Assembly (NCBI GenBank): GCA_032173965.1
Contig: CM063284.1
Span: 101,618,410 to 101,682,409, forward strand
Reading direction: 5' to 3'
Length of the DNA stretch: 64,000 nucleotides
Source: Sitta carolinensis
Taxonomy: Eukaryota; Chordata; Aves; Passeriformes; Sittidae
The translations under genes and the position numbers were made by a program. The notes under the pieces are model-generated. The model was not told the DNA's origin and made no database searches. It was given only the letters and a program-made list of their open reading frames with translations. The first letter of the stretch is position 1. Every line of letters begins with the position of its first letter. This document shows, piece after piece, positions 14,052 through 25,135 of this stretch.

Positions 14052-17000
14052 GGAAGAGCAAACAATGCCAAGAATCACTCTTGTATTTAAAAGAAAAAAA
14101 AAGTCAGACTACGTGTTGAATACTGAGTCATTTTATTGCCATTATGCAATTTTCAGCCAGCAAAAATATTAACTTAAATGGAACCATTTCAAAGTATCAG
14201 AAAGTCACAACTATATTAGTAATCACTTACAACCAGTTTTTTCCCGTCTACACTCCCACTGTTTAGTTTCAAAAAATGTTCCTGAATGAAAATACCAGAA
14301 AATTGACATCCCAATCACCTTTTTTTAATAACCTATCTTAAAAAATTGGGACATCACAAATTTACTGGTGCTTTGAAGAGAGTGAAAACAGGCATAAAAT
14401 TTGACATAACCAAGATACACACAAGTAAGGCAGTAAGATCACATTTGAGGACTTCAAACTCAGCCTACACCAAAAGGCATTCTAGGCCAATTCTGGCAAC
14501 GGACCTTGAGGGAGAGGATGCATTTAACATTGAGCTATTTTTGCCTTTAAATTCCACCTTCTCGATTTGCAGCAACTCATATCCCCTGGCTTTCAGTGTT
14601 ACCAACAGCAGTGTAATGATTACAAAATAATCTAAAGCAATATTTTTGTATTATTTAAAAGGTTGTCGAAATCTGCATTTCAGAACAAGCTGCAATACTT
14701 GAGTGAAGTGCTCTCTACCTCCCATGAAAAGTCATTTCAACATACACCAGCTGATAGCTGATTTTATACACTGACAATTCTAGACTGTGATTCAGATCAA
14801 CATTCTCTGTCACACTGATCTCTCCCAGTAACTCAACCCATCAAAAAGAAAATTTACTGCACATAGACACATTCCAAATTTTATTTTAGTCTGCTAAAGG
14901 AAAAGAGTGGCTCATTATTTTGAGATGTCTATAAAGGTAACATTACTGGACTTCACACACTTGTAAGCAAGAACTTCAATAAAGGATATTAATTTAGAAT
15001 AGTCAAGCATTTTTATAATCTTGTATTGTTAGTCAAGACACCTCTGAATCACATGAAATTCAAATTCTGAACATTGTCTACTAATCTTCCAAAGCTCATC
15101 AAATCAACTAGTGTTGATTTTCAATTAGGTGCTGCAGAAGCATGTCTTATGACTGATTTAAACATTTGGAGAAGGTTTTTAAAGTTGTTTTTTTTTTTTT
15201 TTAAAGAAAGGACCATAAATTCACGTTACTTAAAATTGCAAAACTGGCTTCTTTGGCTTAAGGAAGAAAAAGTTGCCATAATAGTGCTACAAATTTCTGA
15301 ATTTAAAACTTCAAATGTTGCTATTAAACTACACAACTGCATACAAAAAAAAAAAAATATTTAAAAAACATATTTACTCACAGGGCACCAACTACAGATT
15401 CCCATAATCTTCACTAAATTAGAGCTACCAACGATTACACGTATGAGTCACATGAAGAAGACACCAGTAAGAAGCAGATGTTCCACCTTCCAAATGGGTT
15501 GCTTTTAAGTGTCTTGCATTTCAATTCTTCCTATCCAGTCCTAAATAAACTCCATCAACTTCAGATTTGAGAAGTTAAACAAAATACATTAGAATACAAA
15601 AGAAAGCCAACCTGCAGGAGCCATATGGCTGAAGAACCTGGGTACAAGACAGAATTTTGCCACGAGGCAAATTCTCAGTGCCCCATAACAAGTGCCTGAA
15701 AGTGATACTACATAGTTTATCAACTGCTTCTTGGTTTCATCACTTTTAAGTACAATTTTTCACATTTGCACAACACTATGAAAAGTACATATTTGTTTTG
15801 TGGTTTTTCTTAAGATATTCCTGATAGATTCAGAATCCAAAGAAATCTACCTACTAAAAGGGGACTGAGAGAAATAACTATGATCCAAACACTATTAATG
15901 ACCGAACCTTCTAGGACTACAAGCACTATAAAAACAGGATTGCAACCTTGGACACCAAGGGAACTGTGTAATGTGTTAGCTACTACAGGACATGTTCTTT
16001 AGAACTCTCCTTGAATCCTGCTGAATTACAATTCAAGAATAAATGTACTACAGACCTTATTTTTGCTGACAGATTACATTAGGTTATATTAATAAAAAAT
16101 GCAGTTTCATCAGGCAATGATAAATTTAAAGCCTTGTTAACAACTCCTTCAGATAAGTACTACATACCTTTCAATGAAATAGTTGTTTGTAAAGGGGCAC
16201 ACTATCACATTTCACTGTTACCCTAAAGGTCAGCAAATCCATTACAACTTCCTGAGGCAAGAAAATCAACAAAATTATTTGTTCAATTCAAAAGTTTAGA
16301 CTTAAACTGGATGTCTGTTACATATGCATCAACAGTACTACTAATAATAAATTATTAAATAATAAAATGGATGATTGTACCAATAAAATAACTTTGAGTA
16401 ACCTGCTACACTGAAAAAATGTATAATTTTATTCTTTTAACAAAGTTTTACACTTTTCCTACACTATGCTGCATTTTTTTCTGAGTCATATATTCTCTTT
16501 CTTACTAACCAATTACTTTTTAAAAGGTGACACTCAGAATTCCCTACTGCCAATACTGTATTCTACAACACAGTACTTTAGAACTGGGTTAGTTTGTGGC
16601 CCACAAACCTTTGCAAATACCTCTAAAAATAAGCAATTAGAAAATATTTCTTGAGAGTGCACTTGATGCTCTCTCAATTGATAGCACTTTCGATAGTATA
16701 TTACTGCAACGGTACAGTAATAGAGTGCTGCAGTCTCATTATGCTTCATATTTTGTTTTTGCTTAGTCTGCTCTACAGAAATTCTCCTAATATATGCATT
16801 ATCCTGAAACCGAAATCTATGCCTAAAGAATGCACATTTCATGCTCCAAGTGCATAAACACACAGCACAATAAAGATCACTGACTGACAACAGCTTCACA
16901 CAGACTAATTTCTAATCCAGTATTTATTCTATCAACATACTGTTTCATGTCACACCAGAATAGCAGAGATGTCCAGCTCAAAGACATCTCAACATTTGCA

Positions 17001-18276
17001 GGCTTCGAATTAGACACAGTATTTAATTTTTTAAAAAATAATACATTTTCCATCAACCTGTTCTTGCATCAACCTGTTCTGAACAGAGCATACTGAAATA
17101 TGAGTGCAGCCAGATCAGCAGCATTTTAACCACACAAAACCCAAGTGAAAATGACAAGTTCCTGCAACAATTTTGACTCTGGGTATGAAAGTGCAATTTA
17201 AAAAAATTAAAATTGAAGCTATCAAGAAACTAATATGTGTAATTAGACAGATGTTGAGGTTTAATTGATTCGACAGATCAATAAAACAAGTATAGTTTGC
17301 TAATTTATCTAAATGCTAGGCCAGACCAAAGGTATTTTGTAGAAATACAGTGTTCTTTTCTAATACAAACATTCATTTGTTCTAGTTGTCCATGGAAGAT
17401 TTTTACAACATCATAAATTCCACTCTGTCCTCTATAACAATGAAAAACGAGCTTACTAAAAGTGGAAAACAGAAGAATGTACAGGATTAGGGACATATAT
17501 GCGCTGACACCAGTCACAACATTTAAAAATATAAGTTCACTTAATAGTAACTGCTTTTTTTTATTATTAAAAAAAATCTAATACTAATGATTCCAAATAT
17601 GAAAGGTTCTCAGATTTTTCTCTATGTCCCTTACGGGCATAAGAGATCATCACAAAATCGTTGTAATACATGTTCTGACACTTTTCTTTATGCCCTTGCC
17701 TTTCAACGACCACCCATTTCAGAGCCTTTCCCTCCACAACTATCTAATTCATGAGGAGAGAAAACCACAGACACACACGATACCAGCACTAGCTGGGACC
17801 TATTTTGACAGCAGCACGTCAGCAGTCACAGCCATGCGGTCGGCACGCAACACACAGCACACATAAAACTTCCGAAAGGCACGCATTCCGTTTCCCTCAT
17901 TCCCAAGGAAGAGGCGAACTCCCTGTTTACGCTCCGACAGCCTGCCTGGGATATGACAGCTTTGGGGAAAGGGCGGGGAGCCCTTCGCCGGGCTGGGATG
18001 CACCGGGGCGCCGGGCACTGCGGGTGTAGAGCCGCAACAGCTCCGCGCGGACACCGGGGCCCCACACACGCCTGAGAGAAAAAGTGGGACAAGGCCAGAC
18101 GTTAGGGCAACCTCGTGAAGCTTGGAACCCCGCACGGCTTCCACCGCCCGCTCCAGGGCCTCTCCTGCCCGCTGCTGCCAGAGGGAGCCCGCACCGCCAG
18201 CGACCGGAGAGGGACACCCGTATCCCCGGGCGCCGCTGCCCCGGGGCCGGGCCTAGGAGCGCAGCGGTGACACGGC

Positions 18277-18320
18277 GGGGCGGGCGGGGGGCCGGGCGGG
18301 GGCAGGGGCAGGGAGGGGGC
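18277..18320 (+). other. G-run tract with G-quadruplex potential
   Basis: The plus strand carries many runs of three to six G separated by one to three bases. It lies about 240 bases inside VAPA intron 1. Because VAPA is transcribed from the minus strand, the G-rich strand is the template strand. The pattern satisfies the common G3+N1-7 quadruplex rule. Confidence 0.7.
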
Positions 18321-18357
18321 GGCCGATCCACCCGGCACCGCGGATCCCCGCGGGATC

Positions 18358-18370
18358 CCAAGATGGCGGC
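18358..18370 (+). promoter_or_regulatory. YY1-type site, plus orientation
   Basis: CCAAGATGGCGGC matches the strong YY1 consensus (AAGATGGCGGC). It lies inside the VAPA CpG island, about 190 bases into intron 1, and is oriented on the strand opposite to VAPA. YY1 sites in this form often sit just downstream of a start site and point with transcription, so it could mark antisense initiation. That last step is inference. Confidence 0.6.
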
Positions 18371-18561
18371 GGCCGATCCCGCTCGCCGGCTCGGCGGCGC
18401 CCCCCATCCCCCGGCGGGCGGGCAGCGCCCGGCACCGCGGCCCGCCCGCGGGAGGCAGCGGGGAACGCGGCAACCGGAGGCGGCCCGGCGCCCAAGCGGA
18501 ACGGGACACCCCGCCGCTGCCGCCCTGCTCCCCTCCGCCGCGCCGTGCGCCCCCCTCTCAC

Positions 18562-18637
18562 CTTTGAATTTGAGGTCGGTGGGCGGATCGAGCACCAGGA
18601 TCTGCTCGTGCTTCGCCAGAGCCCCGGCGGCCGCCAT
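18562..18637 (-). CDS. VAPA: VAPA coding exon 1 (start codon and MSP N-terminus)
   Basis: This is the first coding exon of the ER membrane-contact protein VAPA. On the minus strand, ATG at 18637-18635 opens a frame of 25 codons plus one base: MAAAGALAKHEQILVLDPPT, then DLKFK, ending AAA-G before the GTGAGA donor. The stretch AKHEQILVLDPPTDLKFKG is diagnostic for VAPA; VAPB differs clearly here. The start is supported by a Kozak-like GAGATGG context and by the N-terminal length, one residue shorter than my recollection of the human protein. Joined to exon 2 it gives an unbroken MSP-domain start. The frame remains open upstream into the 5' leader because that region is GC-rich, so the upstream part is not taken as coding. 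Confidence 0.97.
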
Positions 18638-18641
18638 CTCG
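18630..18641 (-). promoter_or_regulatory. VAPA: YY1-like core over the VAPA start codon
   Basis: Read on the minus strand, GAGATGGCGGCC places the VAPA ATG inside a YY1-type ATGGCGGC core. YY1 sites overlapping start codons close to the transcription start are common in CpG-island genes. If functional, this would suggest a short 5' leader. Confidence 0.45.
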
Positions 18642-18652
18642 CTCGCTTGCTC

Positions 18653-18729
18653 CGGCGGGAGGAGGGGCAGCGGGGAGGGCGGAGGAGGCGGAGGAGAAGG
18701 CGGAGGAGAAGGAGGAGGGGCGGAGGGGG
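18653..18729 (-). repeat. VAPA: GGA-rich / pyrimidine-rich tract in the VAPA leader
   Basis: The plus strand is almost pure purine, made of irregular GGAGGA and GGCGGA units. The VAPA sense strand is therefore a C/T-rich tract directly upstream of the start codon. The tract probably lies in the 5' UTR or core promoter. Such tracts can bind Sp/KLF-type factors or adopt unusual structures. Confidence 0.75.
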
Positions 18730-18936
18730 CCGGCGGTGCCGCCGCTCCCTCACGGCGGGCGGGCGGTGTCTCGGCGCGGCTCTGCGGGCACTGCCGGCGG
18801 GGTGCGGGCCGAGGGCGGGCACTGCCGCTGCTGCTGCGCGCCCCCGAGCGCGGCCCCGAGCCCACCCCTCCCCAGCAGCACCGCCCCCTGCGCGGGCACG
18901 ACGGCGGCGCGCGCCCCCCCCCGCCGGCCTTTCTTA

Positions 18937-18947
18937 TGCGCATGCGC
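18937..18947. promoter_or_regulatory. NRF-1 palindromic site
   Basis: TGCGCATGCGC is a near-perfect NRF-1 recognition palindrome. It sits 300 bases upstream of the VAPA start codon inside the CpG island. NRF-1 sites usually lie close to start sites of housekeeping genes, so this is a likely VAPA promoter element. Confidence 0.75.
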
Positions 18948-19061
18948 CCGCGCACCGCGCGGGTCGTTCCACACACACGCTCAGACCCCGGGACACACAC
19001 GGAAACACACGGGCGTGTACGCAGACACCCTTCCCTCCCGCTCTGGCGGCTAGAGCGAGTT

Positions 19062-19850
19062 AGAATCCCGGAATCAGTTGAGTTGGAAAAGAGCTCCGAG
19101 ATCATCGGCTCCAACCTGTGACCGGACACCACCCTGTAAGGGAGAGCAGGGCACTCAGTGCGACGTCCAGTCTTTCTTTAAACACCTCCAAGGGACCATG
19201 ATTCCACCACCTCCCTAGGCATCACATTCCAATAACTAATCACTCTTTCTGTGAAGAAATTAGTCCTAATGTCCAACCTAAACCTCTTCTGGTGGAAGTT
19301 GAGGTTTTGTACTCTCATTGCTAATTGCCTGGGAGAAGAGACCGACCCCCGCCTGCCCAAAACCTCCTTTCAGGCAGTTGTAGAGAGGGATACGAACCCC
19401 CCTGAGCCGCCTCTTCTCCAGGCTAAACACCCTCAGCTCCCACAGCTGCTCCTCACCGGACATGTGCTTCAGACCCTTCACCAGCATCGTTGCCTTTATC
19501 TGCACACTCTCCAGCACCTGAATTTTTTTCCTGAAGTGAGGGGCCCAGAACTGGACACAGTTCTCAAGTGCAGTCTCGCCAATGCTATATATAGGGGGGA
19601 AATCATTGCCCTGGTCCCGCTGCCCACATGATGCCTGGTAAAGGCCAGGATGCCATTGGCCTTCTGGGCCACCTATACACACGCTGGCTCATGTTCAGCT
19701 GCTGCTAACCAGCATCCCCAGACCCCTTTCTGCTGAGAGTCTTTCCAGCCAGTCTTCCCCCAGCTTGTAGCGTTGCAGGGGTTGGTGTGACACAAGTGCA
19801 GGACCCGGCACTTGGTCTTGTTGAACCTCACACCACTGGTCTCGGTTCAT
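19062..19850 (-). mobile_element. CR1 LINE 3' part abutting the VAPA CpG island
   Basis: This is a CR1 3' fragment on the minus strand. The 3' end (plus strand GAATCCCGGAATCAGTTGAG) starts exactly where the CpG island ends. The minus-strand frame at 19278-19682 keeps long stretches of the reverse-transcriptase C-terminus, including ENCVQFWAPHFRK and ELRVFSLEKRRLRG. A second frame at 19178-19360 keeps RFRLDIRTNFF and PREVVES. Frameshifts separate the two, so the copy is dead. The tail is of the same type as the copy at 43.1 kb. Confidence 0.93.
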
Positions 19851-19854
19851 CCCG

Positions 19855-20110
19855 AGCCGAGTCTGTTTTCCGCTGTTCAGCCCGGTCCGGTCCCCACAAG
19901 CAGCGGCGGCTGGAGCAGGGAGAAGCAGTCTTCCCAAGTAAACACACAGAGTTCGGGCGGGAGCGGGAACGGTGCTCCTGGCTCGGCGCTTTGGGCAGCC
20001 GCTCCGGGGGAACTACAGCACCCGGCATGCCACGCGGCGGTAGCGGGGCCTGCCGGGAGTTGTAGTCTTTGGGGGCACCAGTGGATGCTCTTCCCTCTGG
20101 CCTCAGGGGC
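19855..20110. promoter_or_regulatory. Second small GC-rich island with two inverted ZNF143-type motifs
   Basis: After the CR1 copy, GC and CpG content rise again for about 250 bases. Two ZNF143 (SBS) type motifs face each other: ACTACAGCACCCGGCATGC at 20012-20030 on the plus strand, and ACTACAACTCCCGGCAGGC at 20066-20048 on the minus strand, 17 bases apart. This arrangement is typical of promoters, often bidirectional ones. It lies 1.4 kb upstream of the VAPA start codon. It may be an upstream VAPA start, a lncRNA promoter or a promoter-like enhancer. No exon was recognised beside it. Confidence 0.55.
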
Positions 20111-20384
20111 AGTGGCTTGATCGGCCTTTCCCTCTAAACTGGAGAAGGGAGAGCGAGCCTGGGGGATGTGTCCCAGCGACGCTGGTGGCTCTGACACGGG
20201 TCAGTGCTGTTCATGAGTGAGGCAGTTCCCAGTTGCTGACAGGTACCCTCGTTGGGACAGCTGTGTTCCCGTCCGGTTCCTGGGCACTGATGTGGATGGA
20301 CCTGACCCTGGCCTTGAAAACAGCCAAAAGCACTAAAGAAGGAAAAACATCTTTACATTAAGCCTTTGAAATATTAACAGGGAA

Positions 20385-20745
20385 TAAATGGGCCTGTTTA
20401 GAGAAGAGAAGACTGAAGGGGATCTCATTAATACATAGAATATCTCCAATTTGGGTGTCAAGAGGATGATGCCAGATTTTTCCAATGGTGCCCAGAGACA
20501 GGACAAGGAGAAGTTGCCATAAACTGAAACACAAGAAGTTCCATCTCAAAATGAAGAAGAACTTTTTTGTGTTAAGTGTCACCAAGCACTGGAACAGGGG
20601 AGTTATGGAGTCTCCCTCTCTGGATCGTTCAAAACCCACCTGCATGCATTCACCTGCTTTAGATGACCCTGCTTTGGGAGGGGGTCTGGACCAGATGACC
20701 TCCAGACATCTCTTCCAATTCTAACAATTCTGCAATACTTTGAAA
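20385..20745 (+). mobile_element. CR1 LINE 3' end, plus orientation
   Basis: This is a CR1 3' fragment in plus orientation. The frame starting at 20485 codes CHKLKHKKFHLKMKKNFFVL followed by KHWNRG and ESPSL, which is the CR1 ORF2 C-terminus. The 3' untranslated part follows (TGACCTCCAGACATCTCTTC) and fades out in a CAATTCTG-like tail. It is strongly 5'-truncated. Confidence 0.92.
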
Positions 20746-23700
20746 AGTTGAGAGAGACTGAGCTCTTGCAAAACCTGAATGAAAAATAAGAGCCATTATT
20801 TATTAGGAGGCAGAAAAGCATGAGTTGTTTGCCATCCTCCTTGCTAATACTTTTTGTCAGATACAGTGCTGTCACAGTGGGCCTTTTCATTAGAACCATA
20901 CTTTCAAGCAGATGGTGCATCCTGGGATATTTGAATGCACCAGTAACAAACAAACAAACAAGAAAAAACAGTTAGACAGTCGAATCTGTCCATGGATGAT
21001 TTTTGTGTCCTAAATGTGCTTCTGAAGAATTTGGCTGTGAGATATATGATTGTATTCATACAAGATTGGAGTACAGGTGATGGAAATTTAGTTAGAAGGA
21101 CTAACACATTTTTCCCTCTTGCAAAATCTAAGAATATGTGTAGCAACATAACAACCCATTTGAAAAATATGTCCTGATAATAAATACATTGAGAGGACTT
21201 AAATGGTTTGCATTAAAAATCATCTCTTCATAGTAATACTTGCAGAACACATAATTTCTTTGGTGAATACCTCTAGTTCAGCCTTCCAGGAAGGAAGGAC
21301 TGTGGGGTCATTTGGCTGGGGAGACCCTCTGAGTAATTTAGGTTCAGGTTCTGCCTTGGAACCTCCACCTCCATTTCAGCTGCATGCCCCTCCTCCAGGC
21401 CACTGTCATTCCTGCCTACTTTCCTCCACACCACTCTCACCAACACCAAAACCCACATCACTTTTAATACCATCACTGACTGAAGAAGGTACAAGTAAAA
21501 ATTGCTCTAGAAAAAAACACTTCAGAGCAGGTTTACTTGATTGGAATTGGCTTCAATAGGTGGAGTTGCATGACCTATGTGTGAAAATGTCACTAGAGCT
21601 CTGCAGCTACTCTGGCTGCATTTTTTTCCAGACTTACTTTATGATCCACATAAAACAGCATCTTAAATTACATCTTTTATTTACAGTGCAATATTTAAGG
21701 TTGTTATCTGGTGGTCTGCTGGGCTTTGTTAACAAAACCAATGTTCCACTCTGTTTATGTTTTCTTACCCTTGGGATCTGGCAGATAAACTGGAAAACAG
21801 AAGTTTTTCTTCTATGTTAACACAGAAGAAGAATGTTAACTCTGTCATCTCCTCTCATTTCTGTCCATGAATCAAGCAAAGATTAAGCCATAGTGTACAC
21901 TTCTCAGAAACAGTAATTCAGCCTCCAGAATTACCTGCTGCTTATTTACCAGAAGAACTGTCTCTCAGCTTGCAAAAAATCAAGACATGGGAAATGGCTG
22001 CAAAATGCTGAATGCCACAAAAGTTTCTGTCTTTTCTCCTTTTAATGAGGTTAAAAAATAACAGTAAAGAGTAGCAATGCAAAAGAAGCTTCCACTATGC
22101 AGATTTAGAAGACAGAAGTATCTCTGTTGTCTAATTCCTCTACACACCTCTGTTTAAGAAAAACTGAGGAAAACCAGAAGTTTGGATCTCTCCTTAATAT
22201 GATAACAGGACTCACAGGTTTTCCCATGCAAACACCTTGTTAGACATGGCTGTGCAGTAGATGGGACAGACATCAGGGAGTGTGCATGGGTTGGGGGAAG
22301 ACTGGGTTGATACTAATCAGCAGCATAGTGAGAGGCAGTGAATGAAGGACAGGGCGCAGCCCCAAACTGTGGGGGTATGTCACATCATCACCGAGGCTGC
22401 AAAGGACCCCAGTAAGGCCATAGTTCAATTACCAACTCAAAGCTGGTTTTTTTAATGTGGTCTTTTTTTGTTGTTCGAACACATTTTGAAGCTTAATAAT
22501 GCATTGATCTGTTTTATTGCATTTAGTATAATTTCTGATCTAATGCTTCTATTTCATCCTGACTAATGTAATTTTTAATATTAAAACAACACCTGTGCTG
22601 TTGATCAGCAATATCTGGCAACCTTCTCCAACATCTGATTCATTTCATTTCATCACCTCACAGCACAGCTAAGGAATGAAACCTTGGATTTACTGCAGTC
22701 AGTAGAACTCCTGTCACTGATTTCAGTGAGATAATAATGTCATTCCAGAAGTGCCTTTAGTGTATTCATCACTGCTTACAAAAGGATAATATTTCCTTAA
22801 TCTGAGGCCAACATTTGTCCTGTGTATTTGTAGATCTTGATGTTTTTCACTCTGCAAAATCAGTATTGTTGTTATGATATCTCAGTTTTGAGATAGTTTG
22901 ACATCTTTCAAAATTGTTTGCTATTAAATATTAAATAAGCACTCTCTGTACCTGAGAAGTAATAGAATAGATTCAATTTCTTAATAGCTTTTTCCTCTGC
23001 TTATTGTGCAGGTTTTTTTGGTCAGTCCCACCAATTCTGAACTTGAAAATGCATTGCACTAAAACAATATCACAACCTTCTTTGCCAGTTCTTGGTGTTA
23101 CTGAGACTGTCAGAAAGAGTAACCAAGTGCTGCATTACTTGTTGTGTTAATGGGAAAATTCTGGGTCTCACTCAGTGACTCATGCATCTTGCACTGGTAA
23201 GTCAGTGAATCTTGAAAAATGCAAAGGTATAAAGCTAAGAATATGTCCCAATTTCTCTTTAAGGAAATACCTGGCTTTTTAGTGCTGTTGTTTTCTTCTG
23301 AAATACAAAACTCTTCTTACAGCAGGTTCTAGTCATCATTTACTTGACTGCTGGAGGTCCATATATAATTTTAGGTCCACTGGTTATATTGTAAATCAGA
23401 GGTTAAGTCACAGTCCATACTATTATTGAAGATTTATGGCACTATTCAAAAGTTGCCACAGAATGGAAAAGTAGATCTTAGTTGAGTATCTTCAACTTGG
23501 TGCAACTACAGCATATTTCTTTACCCCAGTAAATTACTATAAAAGCACACAACACATCTTGAATATCCATGATGAAGGAAGCCAATAACACAGTGACATT
23601 CTCATATATATCTACAGCACAAAATTTAATGTGCTTTTCATATTTTGGACCCAATTCTGTTCTACTGAACACAAAATTGCCCTGGACCATTAACTTCAAT

Positions 23701-24790
23701 AAGAGGAAGACAGAAGTGTTGTCGTTGTAGTTTAAAGTACAATTTAAAAAACTGAAGGATTCCTCAGACAATTTCAAATGTGCTAAAAGCCATTAGTCCT
23801 TTGATAAAGGAAAAAGTTATTAAGGAAGAGGAGTTTTGAATACTGTTTCAAGAATTGATTCTTACATTTATACTCATTCATGAGGGATGTAATGAGACAA
23901 TTCAATATACAAAATACAGACTCTGTGTGCTGGCTGTTGTTTGCTGATGATACATATCTAAAAATCAACAAAGACTTTTCTGAAATGTAGCCAAAAAATC
24001 AAAATTGTAGCTGAGTACACAAACATAAGTACATAGCTGAAACTTGCTTTCTGAAGAGAAGTCTTAAAGCCTCCTTAAAGACTCTTAAAAGACTCAGATG
24101 AGTCTTACCTGAGAAGTAACTCTGTAGAACCAGCATGATAGTGCACTATGGTCATCACATACATCTTTTTCTCAAACTGATATTCTTGCAAATAATGTCA
24201 TGGTCTTTCTGAATCTCAGCTTGAAGAACTCACTTGGCACCTGGGATTCAAATTCCCCCCTCTCATTTGCTCTGCAGCAGCTCTGCATTGCTAGTTCTGC
24301 CCTCAGCATCTTCCCAGAGGTTCCAGGAAGCCCTCAAATTATATTTTTGAATTATGCCCAGTTTCAGTTCTAATGAGTCACAAGGTAAATGTGAGCAAAT
24401 AGTGTCATATCAACGTGTGAAAGACAAGCACTATGCTGAAACTGTGTCTGACACATGAACTGCTTCCACTCTACAAAGCGCTGATAAAACCTGTGCTGAA
24501 GGGATTTGTCTGATTTTGGACACTGTCTGTCTGAAGATATGTGGGAAAAGTGAAGGAAGTCCAAAAGAAAGGACCTGTATTGACTAATACCCAGAAAACA
24601 GATGGATTGAAACATAAGAACAGAATGAAATACCAGTGTTGTTTAGTGTAAGGAAGAAAAACGGTCTCACATGTTCAGTAATAGTCTTCAAAATACATTG
24701 AAAACTATTGCAAAGAGACAAAAAAATACTATTCTCTCCTTTACTTTGAATAAAACAGGAAGTAATAGGTGTAGATCAGAGCAAGAACTG
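20746..24790. other. Intergenic sequence, no feature recognised
   Basis: This is ordinary AT-rich sequence between the VAPA promoter region and the next CR1 copy. Short open frames on both strands, including a 118-codon one at 21203-21559, have no recognisable family and no splice context. A phrase near 23.64-23.70 kb (CCATTAACTTCAATAAG) resembles an old reptile repeat, but it is too short to call. Confidence 0.7.
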
Positions 24791-24794
24791 ATTT

Positions 24795-24995
24795 AGAGCA
24801 GGTATGAAGAACTTTTTAAGAGTGAGGATAATTAACAAAAAAGATGGCCTGGAAGCACAGTCCCTGGTGTGCCAGTCACTGACCTTCAAGAACAGGTTAG
24901 ACATCTGTTGGGAGATGTAAATTTAGCTGATCTTGCCTCGAGATGTGACATCTGAAGTCCTTTCCAGCCCTATGAGACTATCATTACATGCATTC
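24795..24995 (+). mobile_element. CR1 LINE 3' tail, plus orientation
   Basis: This is a short CR1 tail. The plus strand shows GAACTTTTTAAGAGTGAGGA, then TTCAAGAACAGGTTAGACA, and the 3' UTR phrase TGAAGTCCTTTCCAGCCCTA. All are characteristic of CR1 3' ends. No coding frame survives. Confidence 0.85.
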
Positions 24996-25029
24996 CAGCA
25001 TGCTCAAAGATTAAACTGATCATCTGCAG

Positions 25030-25135
25030 TGGAAATGTCCACTTCCCAAGGTCTGGTCTACAGCCCATTAAAATCAGGGGAATCGTCCAAGTGACTTTAA
25101 TAAGCACTGGATCGGGCCCTAGTTGAGTATGTAAT
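25030..25135 (+). repeat. Possible old amniote interspersed repeat
   Basis: The phrases CCATTAAAATCAGGGGAATC and GCACTGGATCGGGCCCTAG resemble an old, common reptile and bird repeat tail. The call rests on recalled consensus, so both the family and the limits are uncertain. Confidence 0.4.

Larger units (their letters stand above)
2089..18561 (-). other. VAPA: VAPA intron 1 (16.5 kb)
   Basis: This intron joins exon 1 (donor GTGAGA at 18561-18556) to exon 2 (acceptor CAG at 2091-2089). It is AT-rich except for the last 600 bases next to exon 1, which belong to the CpG island. It holds a CR1 copy at about 7.0-7.85 kb, an old CR1 fragment at 11.24-11.75 kb, a younger CR1 fragment at 11.77-12.34 kb and a TA microsatellite at 14.03 kb. 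In the remainder (2.1-7.0, 7.9-11.2, 12.4-14.0 and 14.1-17.9 kb) I saw no convincing exon, RNA gene or repeat family. Confidence 0.9.
17930..19061 (-). promoter_or_regulatory. VAPA: VAPA CpG-island promoter
   Basis: Base composition changes abruptly from AT-rich intron to a CpG-dense block of about 1.1 kb that surrounds VAPA exon 1. It is the obvious promoter of VAPA. The sequence shows GC boxes (for example GGGGCGG near 18717), an NRF-1 palindrome at 18937-18947 and YY1-type motifs, but no clear TATA box. This is the usual layout of a broadly expressed gene with dispersed start sites. The transcription start should lie between about 18640 and 18950 on the minus strand, but cannot be fixed from sequence. 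The island stops sharply at 19062, where a CR1 copy begins. Long open frames across the island on both strands are GC-rich shadows. Confidence 0.9.

Noticed and set aside
17927..19132. Very long open frames on both strands (401 codons minus, 345 codons plus) across the VAPA promoter.
   Set aside because: Stop codons are rare in CpG-island DNA. Only the 26-residue VAPA segment in the minus frame has homology, and it ends at a clear splice donor. The rest is low-complexity Arg/Pro/Gly/Ala.
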